A stretch of DNA of 64,000 nucleotides from SR1 bacterium human oral taxon HOT-345 (GCA_003260355.1 MPSQ01000002.1:62001-126000); one strand, 5' to 3'; positions 10,466 to 22,681 are shown, numbered from the stretch's first letter. The notes: a model not told the origin generated them from the letters alone. Made by a program: numbers and translations.

Positions 10466-10819
10466 CTATTGCCGTTTTGTCTGTACATGAATAAAGGAAG
10501 ATGCGAACTTCCTACTATTTTGCGCAGCCCCATACCTTTGCAATACTCTTTCTGGGGATTCGTATGCATTCAGACTGAGAAAGTTATACTCAGTAATTAC
10601 AACAGTATTACCACCATCTCTTACCTCATTTACGAAAGCTACGTGACCATTGGCTCCTGAATTCCCATCAACATTTGACTCCCACCACGCAATATCATCG
10701 ACCTTTGGATTCAAATCCGCAGAATAACCTTTAAGAAGTAGCTTAGACTCCCAATCTTTTGCATTTCCTAAGGAATTACTATTAGCTTTACCATAGAAGC
10801 CATTTTCAATTCCCCACAT
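10466..10819 (-). pseudogene. CHAP amidase, N-terminally truncated (cassette copy A)
   Basis: 117 residues from the first ATG, aligned to the C-terminal half of the protein at 23545-24438: both have a GK(I/V)N(Q/E)MW step, a K/NP(K/R)V(D/G)DIA(W/F)WE step, GHVAFVN with the catalytic His, VVITEYNF, and a final FIHVQT(K/R)R. The segment with the catalytic Cys (NCTAW in the intact copy) and the signal peptide are missing: the frame runs upstream only to a TAA at 10892-10894, which is also the stop of the HigA-like gene. It is therefore probably non-functional as a hydrolase. A short, non-catalytic product cannot be excluded. Confidence 0.75.
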
Positions 10820-10891
10820 TTGGTTAATTTTTCATGCGCTTTTCTCTAAATATCAACCTAAAGTTGTAAAATATATTCCTACAATAAATAA

Positions 10892-11305
10892 TTAAAAAGA
10901 CTGAAAAATCTGAGTCATTAGGGAAGATTGATCTTTATCCTCAGATTTTTTTTTATCTTCTACAGAAAAATGAACATCTTCTTGAACTTTATTTTTGTCA
11001 AGCATAGCCACCTCATAGGATACCCCTAAAAATCAATGATCCTTATTTGATTCTAGAGAAAGATCTGGAAACGTTTTTAAGGCTTCTTGATAATCGTAAT
11101 CAACCTGTTTGAGTATCCAAAATTTTTCCGGAGTTCTGAGCACTCTAGATATTAAAATATCCCAAGAAATAGTAATATTTCTTTTCCCCTTTATGAGTTC
11201 ATTAATTTCGCTTACCCTTTTCCCAATATAAAGAGCAAAAGTTTTTTGTTTTCGTCATTGCTCTTTTAGGAATTTTTCGAGCAACTTTCATGGATGCTCA
11301 ATCAT
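10892..11305 (-). CDS. HigA-like HTH regulator/antitoxin without visible toxin
   Basis: 137 residues. The N-terminal HPGKLLEKFLKEQG, followed by an HTH with INELIKGKRNIT and then RTPEKFWILKQVDYDYQEAL, is the HigA/VapI family pattern (HPGE..L...L, INGKR, FWLNLQ..YD). The C-terminal 50 residues are charged and extra to the family core. Three TGA codons read as Gly, including that of HPG. No HigB toxin lies on either side: upstream is an AT-rich region with inverted repeats, downstream the truncated CHAP gene. It could be an orphan antitoxin, or a repressor adopted for the neighbouring cassette. Confidence 0.75.
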
Positions 11306-11329
11306 ATGATATGTATTTCAGAAATAAAT

Positions 11330-11525
11330 TTTTCACACATTTAGTGAATTTTATTTTTTTTCACTATTTCTATGAATTTTTCCCAATAAAAAACCACAAA
11401 CCAATTATAAACCCTTATTATTTTTTTGCAAATATTTTCATACTTTCTATGAAACAGTGAATTTTATTGTTCAAACTTTTAAATATTCAAAAAATTCACT
11501 AATTAATAGAAATAGTGAATTTTTA
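11330..11525. promoter_or_regulatory. AT-rich inverted-repeat region upstream of the HigA-like gene
   Basis: The motif TAGTGAATTTT and its complement occur several times (about 11341, 11454, 11490 and 11514). The clearest dyad is AAAAATTCACTA, an 11-base loop, TAGTGAATTTTT at about 11489-11524. It lies between rluA's end and the HigA-like start, so it may be an operator for autoregulation, or a terminator for the RluA gene; both are inference. Confidence 0.5.
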
Positions 11526-11539
11526 GAAGAAAGATATAT

Positions 11540-12202
11540 CTACCCCTTTACAGAAAGTCCGACACTAAAAAGCTGAAGATTTCACCTTTTTGAATCTTTT
11601 TTCTTTCCATATAACTCATCTCCCACAATTGGATAGCCTATCACGGAAAGATGGCTTCTTATTTGATGACGGATTCATTTCTTGATTTTTACGAGTAGAG
11701 TTGTAGTTTTACTCAACTCATTCCATTGAAACTCTACAATTTCTGTTTGCACACGATGACACCTCATATTAGCTTTATTTTTTTTATCTTCATTATCAAT
11801 TACTACCATTTTTTCAGGAGCAAATTTGTGATGAGCAATTGGAAAATCAATCACTAACCCATTCTTTTCTACCCGATACTTAATATCTCCATAGACCTCA
11901 AGCAAATAATACTTATGAACCATTCCCGCTTGTTGAAGAGTTTTATAATTCACTTTAATTTCACGAGTTTTCGCAAAATAGAGAAGTCATGATGTCGCAT
12001 TATCCAATCTATTAAGAAGCCCTCGTTCTTCATCTTCGGTGAAAGCCTTGGAAAGTAGGCTAATAAATGGGTAACTTCAGCTTTTTCCCGATCATTCAAA
12101 GAGATATTCAAGAAAGGATTTTTCTTTTCCAAAAGTTGTTGGAATACCTCAGGGCTTTCGGACATAGTAGCAAAATTCATCTTCGTATCGAATTACTTTC
12201 AT
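11540..12202 (-). CDS. RluA-family RNA pseudouridine synthase
   Basis: 220 residues. The frame begins MKVIRYEDEFCYYVRKPGG (KPG motif) and contains the catalytic segment LLNRLDNATSGLL (Asp of RLD), VIDFPIAHHK, and the C-terminal GIRHQIRSHLSVIG, YPIVGDELYG, all in RluA order. The S4 domain is absent. Five TGA codons are Gly, including those in KPGG, SGL and GIRHQ. Modifies U to pseudouridine in rRNA or tRNA; the target site is not predictable here. The Arg of HRLD is kept while the His is Asn. The start at 12202 gives the family N-terminus. Confidence 0.92.
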
Positions 12203-12254
12203 AGCTCTCTTAAAATAAAACTCTTGGATATCTTAATTACAACAAATTAAAACA

Positions 12255-12286
12255 AGAAAAAAAACCTGAATAAAATTCAGATTTTC
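12255..12286 (-). terminator. Terminator of atpD
   Basis: On the minus strand CTGAA pairs with TTCAG over a short AT loop, followed by a T-rich run, directly after the atpD stop codon. Confidence 0.7.
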
Positions 12287-12292
12287 CTCTTT

Positions 12293-13696
<1,404 letters not shown>

Positions 13697-13736
13697 TTTA
13701 TATCTAAACTAAAGTAAAATATTTTATCCTTAAGGA

Positions 13737-16700
13737 TTACCAATCTTCTAGATGGATTTCTTGTTTTAAAACATTTCCATAAAAATCCTCAACCTCTGCT
13801 CTCAAATTTGCAGAAGACGTTACAAAGCTTGTGGCTTGGAAAGAAAAGGTATTAACTGGTTTACCTCAGCTAATCTCTACAATTTTTCCTCACTTTACTC
13901 CTGATATTTCATCATCAAAAAGCAAACTAACATCGTATTTTCAGTCTTCAGTTTTTTCTACCCTGCTTTGCTCTTTTCTAAAAACTGGCGGGGTCTTATC
14001 TTCTGAAACGAGATTAATTTGCGTACTTACTGTTTTTGTAGCTCCAGCCTCATCAATTGCTGTAATTGCCAAGCTATGATTACCGTTTGGATAATTAGAA
14101 AGATCTATTTCTTTCGAAGCAAAAATTTCAGTACTATTATCTATAAAAGATTTCACCGTAGTTCAATCTAAAGTTATATTCACTTTTTTAATTGGTAGTG
14201 GCGATCTAATACTGTAAATCACTGCATTTTTCTTTGCGAAGCTTCACTGTCATTGAGGCTTAATAATACTGATTTGAATATTTTCATTAACACTTGGTTG
14301 CCTATTTTCACAGAAATTCTCTGGCTCTTCTGCGAAAAGATTCAATCCTCATACAGCTCCTGTTCCTGCTTTTCCTTTTAAATAATTTTTGATATCTTCT
14401 AAGTCCATTTTATTGGGCATAAACGTTGAAAGCTGAATCAAATATCCTTTTTTCAACTGATCAGCAGGTGTGAGAGGACTCGCTTTACCATAGCATGAAG
14501 TATCTATCTCTATTTCTGTAATTGGTCATTCCGCTTCTTTTGGGAGATTTCCATTCCATCCGAGCGTCTGTCCAACAAGGCTAGGAGGAGTAGTGTCTCC
14601 AGGAATTTTTCCAGAAATAAGAGAAATACTCAAGCTTGTTGTATCTTTATTTGCCATTTCCTCGTTGGTAAGATAGTTATGTTCTAATAAGCTTGAGAGA
14701 AATGACTTTATACTGTTTGCATGGATCGTTCCTCCATAAGCATTTCTGTTCATAGGAGTAGCATTTGCATTTCCAGCCCACATTAAAATGACTTTACTTG
14801 GGGTATAAGCTGCAAGCCATCAATCTCTTGGACGTCCTCATTTATCTGTTTTTACGTCAGAAGTTCAGGTTTTTAGAGCATATGTCAATCCTTTAACATT
14901 AAACTTTGTCACCCAACCTCCTAGTCTGTTATTTGGATCAGAAAGAATTTTCCACATCAGCGTTACAATTCATGGTTTTATGACATTTTGTTTTGTCTTT
15001 ACCTCTTTTTTGTAGAGGATCTTGCCATCACTTGCCTTAATCTCAAGAATTGGATTTATTTCGGCAGGCGTCGGAGTAGAAAGGTGTTCGTAGGCACCTG
15101 CAAGCTCCAACATACTTACTTCTCCTGCTCATAAAGCAAGAGGATATCCGTAAGAGATATTGTTCTTGATACCAGAAAGTCCTAAACTCTGGAGAAATGG
15201 TTTTACTACATCCTCTCCTCCAACTGCAAAGAACATCTTTACTGCGGGGATATTTCTACTGAATCCAAGAGCCTTTTTGAGAGGAAGCATTCCATCAAAC
15301 TTTCCATCAGCATTATTAGGAGTATCCTTTCCTGCCCTGAATAAAATATCATAAATTGGAGTATCTATCGTAAGAGGAAGCTTATCAAAACCTAGTGCAT
15401 ACACCAGAGGTTTTATTGAAGATCCAGACTGCCTAGGATTTCTTACCATATCGTTCTGTCCCTGGATTTCTTTATTAAAATAATCAAGAGATCCAACATA
15501 CGCAAGCACATCCCCATTATGAGAATCTAAGTAAAGCATAGATCCATTTGTTGCACCATTCTCAAAGAAAGATGACTTATTATTCGTAAGTGCTGTTTCT
15601 GCTAGCTTCTGAACTTCATAATCCAATGTCGTTTTGACTATTAGTCAACCTTCCTTTGTGATTCAGGTTCCATATTCTTTTTCAATAAGATCCTTAATCC
15701 AGAAAATAAAATGAGGTGCCTTAATATCAAACTCACTTTTTTCAAAATTTTTGGTAAAAGACTCTATAATAGCTGCTTTTACTTCCTCTTCTGTAATCTT
15801 TCCATCATCGAACATTCTTCAAATTACAAATTCGGCTCTTCCATTTTCATAACTGATACGATAAGTTTTTCCATCCAAGCTTATCTCTGAAGGACAAAGT
15901 CCTATAATAAACTTCACAAGAACTTCCGCATTTTTCTTTGATGCAAGATTAGCCTGTAGTAAATTTTCTCTATATTTTGTCAAGACGGCAGATTTAATAT
16001 TTCCTTCAAATGGATACTCTTGACCACTCGTATCAACAACCTTGAAGGATCCTAGCAATAGGTGAGATTTATAGGGATCATATCTTGTAGGAGCCTTGGG
16101 AATCGAAGCAAGAATTGCTGATTCTAGAACTGTCAAATTTTTTGCTGATTTGCTGAAATAGGTCTTACTTGCAGCTTCAACTCCATAAGCATTATTTCCT
16201 AAGAAAACATAATTGAGATAAAGCTCAAGAACCTTATTTTTCATTTCATGTTTAACTTGCTCACTATTCAGACTTTTATTTTCTAGTTTTATCTGTTTTT
16301 GTAGAACATTATTAAGCCTTTTAGCGAGGACAATCTGCTTTAATTTATAATCTACCTTATCAAGAAAACTACCTCCAAACGGTCTTTCCAGCTTCATTAC
16401 ATTGGTTATCAACTGCTGAGTAATCGTTGATCCTCACCCTCCATTCTGTCCTAGCATAGTCCTAAATCCGGCTCTGAAAATCCCCATTGGATCTAATCCT
16501 TCATGCTCCCAAAATCTTTGGTCCTCTACTGAAACAATAGCATCAATCATATGTTGACTAATGTTTTTTAAATCAACATATTCTCTATTTTCGTCAAAAA
16601 TCTTGTAGAGCTCGTGACCATTTCTGTCGGTGATAATTGTCGACTGCACCATTGTCATATTTTTTATTTGGCTTACATCAGGAAGGTTATTTAGTATTCT

Positions 16701-16874
16701 TAACTGTAAATACGCAAATCCTGAAAAAATTCCAAGAACTACCAGCCCTGCCACCATTCGTAAAATCTTCTTTACTCGCCTTTTCTCCTTCCAAGAAGTA
16801 ATTTCCTTTCAGGAATTGAAAGGCTTTTTAATGAAACTTTTTGGAGTGTAGGCATACATTGGATTTCTCTGCAT
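13737..16874 (-). CDS. Bifunctional penicillin-binding protein 1A (GT51 + transpeptidase)
   Basis: 1045 residues; polymerises and crosslinks peptidoglycan at the membrane. Order: cytoplasmic N-terminus, one membrane helix (about 40-57), GT51 domain with the catalytic Glu in VEDQRFWEHEG and GGSTITQQLITN, then the transpeptidase domain with SxxK in GSSIKP, SxN in SRNIPAV and KTG in LKTGTSD. A 300-residue C-terminal extension has Ig-like or sugar-binding character (DTTPP, DKTPPVF, LDGTTV). It is longer than the usual 750-850 residues. More than a dozen TGA codons are Gly. ATG at 16874 is used; ATG at 16859 is in frame. It indicates that the cell builds its own wall. Confidence 0.95.
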
Positions 16875-16969
16875 TAAATTAGCGATTAAATAAAACTAGA
16901 ATAAAATGCTGTTTACTTATACGTATTCTATCTCTGAAAACAAGGATAAAATCTGATTTTTTTTGTAAG

Positions 16970-16999
16970 AAAAAACACCTCGCATCAAGGTGTTTCTTC
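16970..16999 (-). terminator. Terminator of the LysM-CHAP gene
   Basis: AACACCTTGATGCGAGGTGTT forms a compact hairpin (stem AACACCT/AGGTGTT) followed by Ts on the minus strand, about 20 bases after the stop. Confidence 0.85.
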
Positions 17000-17020
17000 A
17001 TATAATAAGTGACTTGTAAC

Positions 17021-18094
17021 TTATGGATAAATGTACCCCACAATACCATCACGATTCGCATTTTCCCATCTCTGGGTAACAATATATTTTCCTGCATAGT
17101 TCATATCTTCAATAATCATTTCTCAAGAATCTGGATGATATTCCTTTACAATTCCAACATGTCCTGCATAACTTCTAAGCTGCCTATAAACAATAATTGC
17201 TCACGCTCTCGGAGTCGATCCAACATTATATCATGCGGCTTTTGCGTTAGCATACCAATCCCTCGCATTTCCTCCAAATGGTCTCTCCTGCTTGGTATCA
17301 CTCGTATAGCTAAAGATTCCCGGAGCCTTCATCGCTGCATACCAAGTACAATATCCTACAGCAAATCCGTTTGAAATCTTAGGATTATAATACCATTGTC
17401 TGATAATAGCAGATTTCGCATTACCTGGATTAACCGCTGAAGCGCTTCCACCATTGGTATACACAACTGCTCCCTTTGTGTAAGTTGCTGTTTTCTTCGC
17501 TGTTTTTGGTTTAGCAACTTCATCTTTTGGTAATATTGGCTGAGCTTTTTCTAGTAGACCTATATCATAAGCTCTCTGTTCTGTCACATTAATAAACAAC
17601 TCCTGACCAGGATACAAGATTTCACTGTCATCAGAAAAGTAATTGAAGGTCATCAAGTCGTCGATGTTGAGTCTATAAAACTCGGCAAAAAGTTTCAGAC
17701 TTCGCTCTTTTTCTACGACATAAAGAATACCTTCTTCATTGTCACTTACAACCAATTTTTGACCAACCTTTGGCTGATCCTTTATCTTATTTAATCTCTG
17801 AAGATCCTTTATAGGAACTCAAAATTCTTTTGATATCTTTTCTAAACTATCACCTTCCTGCACGATATAAGAAACCACAGGAGATTCCTCACCATTATCA
17901 GAAAGAGTTATATTGTCTGGATTTATTCCAACATCCGATTCCTCCATTCAAAGGAAATCAGCATTAACAGGGACAGTAGCATCTTCTCCAGAAGATCAGA
18001 ATGCATCAACATTCACTAGCACCACTGTAAAGAAGACAATCGAAAGGATTGTAAATAAAAGCTTTGTTTTACTTACCTTGGTTTTCCTTGTCAT
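17021..18094 (-). CDS. LysM-LysM-CHAP peptidoglycan hydrolase
   Basis: 357 residues. An N-terminal membrane or signal helix (about 11-29) is followed by two LysM domains (about 75-117 with VQEGDSLEKIS, and about 122-172 ending YPGQELFINV), a Lys/Thr/Ala-rich linker, and a CHAP domain (about 240-357) with catalytic Cys in GYCTWYAA and His in YAGHVGIV. The end IVGYIYP is typical. TGA codons read as Gly occur in the linker and in the CHAP domain. LysM binds peptidoglycan; CHAP cuts its amide or peptide bonds. It may serve daughter-cell separation or act on a neighbouring cell. This is the only intact classic CHAP in the left half. Confidence 0.93.
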
Positions 18095-18113
18095 ACAATA
18101 AATACAAGATAAA

Positions 18114-18203
18114 TGGCGGAGGGAGTGGGATTTGAACCCACGAACCGAATAATCGGTTAACAGTTTTCAAGACTGCCGCGTTCAACCACTCTGCCATCCC
18201 TCC
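18114..18203 (-). tRNA. tRNA-Ser (anticodon UGA)
   Basis: Acceptor GGAGGGA pairs with TCCCTCC, with discriminator G and an encoded CCA. The anticodon loop CTTGAAA gives UGA (reads UCA). A long variable arm (CCGATTATTCGG) and GGTTCAAATCC T-loop confirm a class II serine tRNA. Confidence 0.95.
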
Positions 18204-18275
18204 ACAAACACATCAATTTACCGCACATAATCTACTGGTTGAACAATTTGCAGTAGACAGTATATGTAAATGCTC

Positions 18276-18303
18276 TTGATTTTCAAGACAAAAATGCTAC
18301 ATT
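18276..18303 (+). promoter_or_regulatory. Sigma70-type promoter of def
   Basis: TTGATT, 16-bp spacer, TACATT, preceded by GC before the -10 box. It lies about 70 bases upstream of the deformylase start. Confidence 0.6.
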
Positions 18304-18371
18304 AGATTCACTAGTTCTTTAGTGAACTTATTCAGGTTTTTAATCAATAATTTATTTTTAATTTTAAAATA

Positions 18372-18881
18372 ATGTCTACTTCCGACAAACTAAAGATATT
18401 TTTTCCTCTTCAGCTCTGAGAAAACAACTCTATTCTTAGAAAAAAATCTCAGAAAATAGAGAAAATTACTCCGGAAATCAGGGAATTCTGAGAAATACTC
18501 CTTGAACTTATGCGAGAATATGATGGAGTCGGGCTTGCCGCTCCCCAAATTTGAGAAAACATTGCCATGATTGCTACTACCCAGTGGAAAAAGGTCCCAC
18601 AAGGAAAAAATGCAGACAAAGATTATTTGGGAGAAACCTTACTCATTAATCCTGAAATTGTCGACAAATCGAAGGAAATGCAAATTTCTGAAGAAGCCTG
18701 TCTTTCTCTTCCATGAAAAAGAGGAAATGTGAGGAGGTATGAACGAGTTATTGTAAAATTCCAAGACCTCAAGGGCAGAACAAAAAAAATAAAATATTCT
18801 GGATTCAACGCCTGTATCATACAACATGAAATAGATCACCTTGAGTGAGTTCTTTTTACCGATAAACTTATTTCTGAATAA
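18372..18881 (+). CDS. def: Peptide deformylase
   Basis: Removes the formyl group from nascent proteins. 169 residues with the three metal and active-site motifs in order: GVGLAAPQIG, EACLSLPG (metal Cys) and QHEIDHLEGVLF (HExxH). Five TGA codons are read as Gly, including those within the motifs at QIG, LPG and LEG, so the motifs are only complete in table 25. The start at 18372 leaves a normal family N-terminus. Confidence 0.97.
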
Positions 18882-19041
18882 ATGTCTAAATAAACAGATT
18901 AGACTAAGAAGGGAATATTGTAGCACTTTTATTCGTCATTAATAGAGGAATGGAGGACTTTGGCAAAGAAACTCTCATTTTATGACTCTTAAAGATCATT
19001 TTTCCTCCTGTTCTTTCTTTACCTACATAACGCGAATAAGA

Positions 19042-20022
19042 CTATTCAAGCGCCCTTAGTTGATGGCAAACTTTTCTGAAGGTGCAGGTTTCACACTTCC
19101 AGCTTTCTGCTGTTGGAGAAAATGAAGAAGAAGGAAGTGGTTTATTTTTTACAGGATCTTGATCTACTAGAAAGGTACTTTGAAAGCGCACATCTTGTTT
19201 GATTTTTTCAATCACCATATCAATATCTTTTTGTTCGATATTTCCTCCATAACTACGCATACTTGGCAAAAAGATTTCATATCCCTCGATCATTATGTCT
19301 CACAATACGGGCATTTTTTTCTTTTTCAGGAGAAGCTTGAGTGCATAAACTTTAATCTGATCCGCAATATCAATAGGATACTGAGGTTCTTTTCCTGATT
19401 TTCGGTCTAGAATAAGATAACGATTTCCTCAAAAAATGATTCAAAAATCCGGACTCGCCATAATCGAAATGTCTTTGAGATCCTGGATTTTATCAATCTC
19501 TACTTTCATAGCCTCAAAGTCAGGATTTTTTGGATTTTCAATGTATATTGCATTAGAATTTCTCATTCATTCCTGGATTCTCTCAATCCATGGAGAGGAA
19601 ATCAAAGCATCTAAGTTAGCAAATACTCTCTGAATCGTCGGATTCAATCTCTCATCAATATTTTCGTGGTAAAAATGCTCACTTAATCCTCCCCAAGATT
19701 CAAAATTCAGTGTTTCATAATCTTTTTCCTTTGAAAGCTCAAATTCATATCTCATCTCCTCAGCAATTCCTTCCTTAATTTTTTGGATATTTTCTGCAGT
19801 AGCCTCTCCTGCTTGTAAGAGTTTTAAATAATCGGAAATCAAAAGATGCGTCTTCTCACCCATCCACATTTCCAGAGATTTGAGTTTTTTTGAAATGAGG
19901 GTATTTCTTCGGAGTTCTTCATTAAAGTTTTTGAGTGCAAAAGTGTAATAGTTGAGATAATATTTCTTTTCACAGTATTCTAAGAGTGTAATCCTCGTGT
20001 TTGACCAACTAAGCTTATTCAT
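19042..20022 (-). CDS. PD-(D/E)XK nuclease with Fe-S-type Cys cluster (RecB/Cas4/AddB-like)
   Basis: 326 residues. An early Cys in LLEYCEKKYYLNYY, the nuclease core with LILDRKSGK (D-x-K motif, about 207) and the Q-motif DQIKVYALKL, and a C-terminal CETCTFRKVC form the pattern of single-domain RecB-family nucleases whose four Cys hold a 4Fe-4S cluster. No helicase domain is present. Likely a DNA-end or single-strand nuclease in repair; a Cas4 role is possible in principle but there is no CRISPR locus here. Two or three TGA codons are Gly. The start at 20022 (MNKLSWSNTR) is chosen for its match to the typical LSxSxl..Y..CP..Y entry; ATGs at 20052 and 20115 are alternatives. Confidence 0.85.
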
Positions 20023-20224
20023 CTTCGGTTTTTTGTGAGAAGAGTAGATCATCTTTTTTAGAAAAGCATTTAAAATCAGATGCTTTGGTTTTATCATTGT
20101 AAGAATAAAAAACAAGGGAAAAACATCTCTAATGTAAAATATCTTGCATTCTCTTCTTAAATCACTAATTTGGGAGGTGAATTTTTATCACAGTTCATTG
20201 AAAAGGTAAACGATGTGAGGATAT

Positions 20225-21082
20225 ATGGATACACTACTTCAAAATATCCCTGAATGGCGAGATCAGGCAGGAGCACGACTTTCTGCATTTCCGCTTTCAT
20301 TACTAAGGTGAGAATTAATCCTCCTTTTTTTGATTATTGTTTTTGTCATTATCTATCATAGGTTTAAGTCTGGAAAACAGATTTTTACGAAGTTTTGAAA
20401 TAGCTTCATCCTCTTGTTTGAGATGATGTTTGAAAAGATCTATGATTTCTTTATAGAAATTATAGGAGAACATCAGAAATATTGGGTAAAATCTTTTGTA
20501 ATCTGAATGTTTTTTGTGATTCTGTTTTCAAATCTTATGGGAACACTCCTTGACTTCGTAGGGATTGCGTTTCCTGGTTTGGAAGAGTGGATTATTGCTC
20601 CTACAACCGATGCTAACTTTAATATTGCGATGGCGGTGGTGTCAGTTCTTCTGATTCTTTATCTTCAGATGAAACACTTGTGAGTTGGGAAGTTTTTTTA
20701 TGAATATGTTCCTCTTTTCTGAAAAAATATTATTACTATAGAAAGGGGCACGATGCCAAAACTCGTATATTATCCGCTGTGGCTGTTTGCTAAACTCTTT
20801 GATATTCTGATTTCCCTTTTTGTAGGGGCGCTTGATATTATTGGAAACTTTGCTAAAGTAATTTCGCTTTCCTTCAGATTAACAGGTAATATGATGTCGG
20901 GAACGATTTTGCTAGGGATGCTTGTGATGGGACTCAAAGCTTTGACGAGTTCAATGACGGGATTCGAGTTTCCAATCCTCTTCCCTTTGATCATCGTATT
21001 GCAAGGGGTCTTGGTTGCGATCATCCAAGCTTTTGTATTTGCACTTTTGACGGCAATCTTTATAAAGGTTGCTACTGAATAG
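20225..21082 (+). CDS. atpB: F-type ATP synthase a subunit
   Basis: Membrane subunit that forms the ion half-channels against the c ring. 285 residues with five or six hydrophobic helices. The essential Arg is in SLSFRLTGNMMSG, and the C-terminal helix has IQAFVFALLTAIFI, both family hallmarks. Five TGA codons read as Gly are in the N-terminal half. The start at 20225 has GAGG five bases upstream; ATG at 20213 (also with a good SD, AAAGG) is in frame and possible. First gene of atpB-atpE-atpF. Confidence 0.95.
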
Positions 21083-21207
21083 TGTGGATCGGACTGCTAA
21101 GCTAGCATCCCCCTTTTGAAAGGAGGATTGATTGCTAGGGAAGGGCGCTTACTGGTGATGGGATTCAGAATTATTCTTGTTTTTTATCTTTTATTCTTAT
21201 AGAAATT

Positions 21208-21660
21208 ATGGGTACATTAGGGTTTGTTTGAGCAGGACTTGCTGTTGGATTGGCAGGTATTGGTGCTGGACTTGGAGAAGCGATGATCGTTGCTGCGGCA
21301 CTTAATGCGATTTTAAGAAATCCAGAAATGAAAGGAAAACTGATGACTTTCATGATTCTCTTTATTGCGCTGGATGAATCAGTAGCGATCTATGGATTGA
21401 TCGTAGCGTTTAAGATTTTGGCGGTAGATCCTACTGCGATGACGAATCCTTATATGTATGTTGCAGCAGGGCTTGCTATTGGGCTTCCTGGACTTGCGGT
21501 TGGAATTGGTGAAGGATATTTGGCGAAGGTTTCTATTGATAATATGGGAAAGAATCCTGAACTCAGTTCAACTTTTATGGTGCTTACCATTCTTGGACTT
21601 GCACTTGTGGAATCAGCTGCGATTTACGGATTGATTGTAGCGTTTAGATTGATTGGATAA
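21208..21660 (+). CDS. atpE: F-type ATP synthase c subunit, tandem-duplicated (four-helix) form
   Basis: 150 residues, twice the usual 75-90, consisting of two helical hairpins. Each hairpin has a Glu in the first helix (GLGE, residue 24; GIGEGY, residue 102) and a Glu-Ser-x-x-x-Tyr in the second (DESVAIYGL, Glu57; VESAAIYGL, Glu135). The Glu-Glu spacing is 33 in both, as in the two-carboxylate Na+ c subunits described from Fusobacterium nucleatum. The polar loop RNPE / KNPE is present twice. One TGA is read as Gly. Na+ coupling is inferred, not shown. Confidence 0.95.
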
Positions 21661-21690
21661 GTCAGGATTTATTTTTGATACTAAGGCAAG

Positions 21691-22164
21691 ATGGATATTC
21701 ATTGAGATTTAGTGATTGCGGGGATCGTCAACTTTCTTGTGCTGGTGTTCCTTTTTAGGAAGCTTCTGGGAGACAAGATCGTCCAAGAAGTAGAAAAGAG
21801 GAGGACCATGCTTGAAAAACTAAAGAAAGCTGATGATGAATACAAGAAGATGATTGAATTTGCTCGTAAAGAGTCAGATTTGATTCTTGAAAAAGCAGAA
21901 AAGACAAAAAAAGATATGATTCATGAAGCACACTTAGTAGCCGAAGAGGAGAAGTCCAGGATTCTCAAGCAAGCTCATCACAAAGCGGACTTGATCGTCA
22001 GTGAAGCAAAGCAAGACACGGATAAATTGGAGAGAGAGCTGAAAGAAAGTTGGGTTGCTTCGGTAAAAGAAACCTCCAAAAAGGTCGTAAAAAGACTCCT
22101 CAAGCATGATAAGGTGCTGGAAGATGAATACTTTGGAGTTTTGGTAGAAGATTTGAAAGATTAG
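21691..22164 (+). CDS. atpF: F-type ATP synthase b subunit
   Basis: 157 residues: an N-terminal membrane helix with IAGIVNFLVLVFLFRKLL, then a long charged coiled coil (EKRRTMLEKLKKADDEYKKM and on). This is the b-subunit layout (membrane anchor plus peripheral stalk). The start at 21691 has AAGG upstream; one TGA at residue 5 is Gly. The gene order a-c-b would normally continue with delta, alpha, gamma, beta; instead a terminator follows and those genes are elsewhere. Confidence 0.93.
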
Positions 22165-22167
22165 TAA

Positions 22168-22204
22168 AGAAAAAGAGATTTCCTCCTGTAGGATCTCTTT
22201 TTTC
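22168..22204 (+). terminator. Terminator of atpB-E-F
   Basis: AAAGAGAT pairs with ATCTCTTT around a CCTCCTGTAGG loop with internal pairing, followed by a T-run, right after the atpF stop. Confidence 0.85.
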
Positions 22205-22283
22205 AATAGAAGGAAAAAATGGGGAATCAGGATTTTTTCATTTTTACTTGCACTCCTAGAGGAGGCTACTTGATTCAAATAAG

Positions 22284-22636
22284 ATGAATAGCTCCAATAA
22301 TGCTCAATATTGTGCTTTAGTGATACAAAAAATTTCCCAGATCTAGCTCGCTATAAAAATGGTGGCTCTGTTGCCCCGAGACCTGGAGATATTTTGTGTC
22401 TATCTGGAGGGGAGGGAAATGGCGGGCATGTTGCCATTATCATGGAAGTGACCAAGACTTACATTAAAATTGCACACCAGAACTCTGGAGATCGATGGGA
22501 TGCAATTGGAGCAAGTCTTGATATGAAAGATACGAAAGTTGCCAATCCTTCAGGATATACAGTTCAAGGATGGTTGAGAATTCCTACCTATCTTAATGAC
22601 CTTCCTAATCCTCCAATTCCAGAGTATCTCAAGTAA
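22284..22636 (+). pseudogene. CHAP-type amidase remnant, frameshifted and lacking its N-terminus
   Basis: The frame from 22301 to 22636 encodes NGGSVAPRPGDILCLSGGEG, then GHVAIIMEV with the catalytic His, and ends SGYTVQGWLRIP plus a proline-rich tail, matching the second half of CHAP/NlpC-type amidases. It begins right after an in-frame TAA, and the ATG at 22284 is in another frame (MNSSNNAQYCALV) that stops soon after; the two frames together look like one gene broken by an indel. No signal peptide is left. Confidence 0.7.
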
Positions 22637-22642
22637 ATCTCA

Positions 22643-22681
22643 ATGTAAAAATCCTCTAGAAAAACTAGAGGATTTTTTCCT
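22643..22681. terminator. Bidirectional terminator
   Basis: AAAATCCTCTAG pairs with CTAGAGGATTTT. The same stem recurs at 25773-25804 behind another CHAP remnant. It separates the remnant from the convergent lipoprotein gene. Confidence 0.85.

Noticed and set aside
11950..12180. A 76-codon minus-strand frame at the RluA N-terminus
   Set aside because: The frame one base away gives a complete RluA with KPG, RLD and the normal start, so this frame is a shadow.
19042..20022. Cas4 as the identity of the PD-(D/E)XK nuclease
   Set aside because: No cas genes or CRISPR array lie in the window; the general RecB-like call is safer.
21083..21207. A TTG-started 18-codon leader peptide after AAAGGAGGA in the atpB-atpE gap
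   Set aside because: The purine-rich motif is half of a hairpin (CCCCCTTTT/AAAGGAGG) and the peptide has no support; the hairpin is more likely an mRNA processing or stability element.
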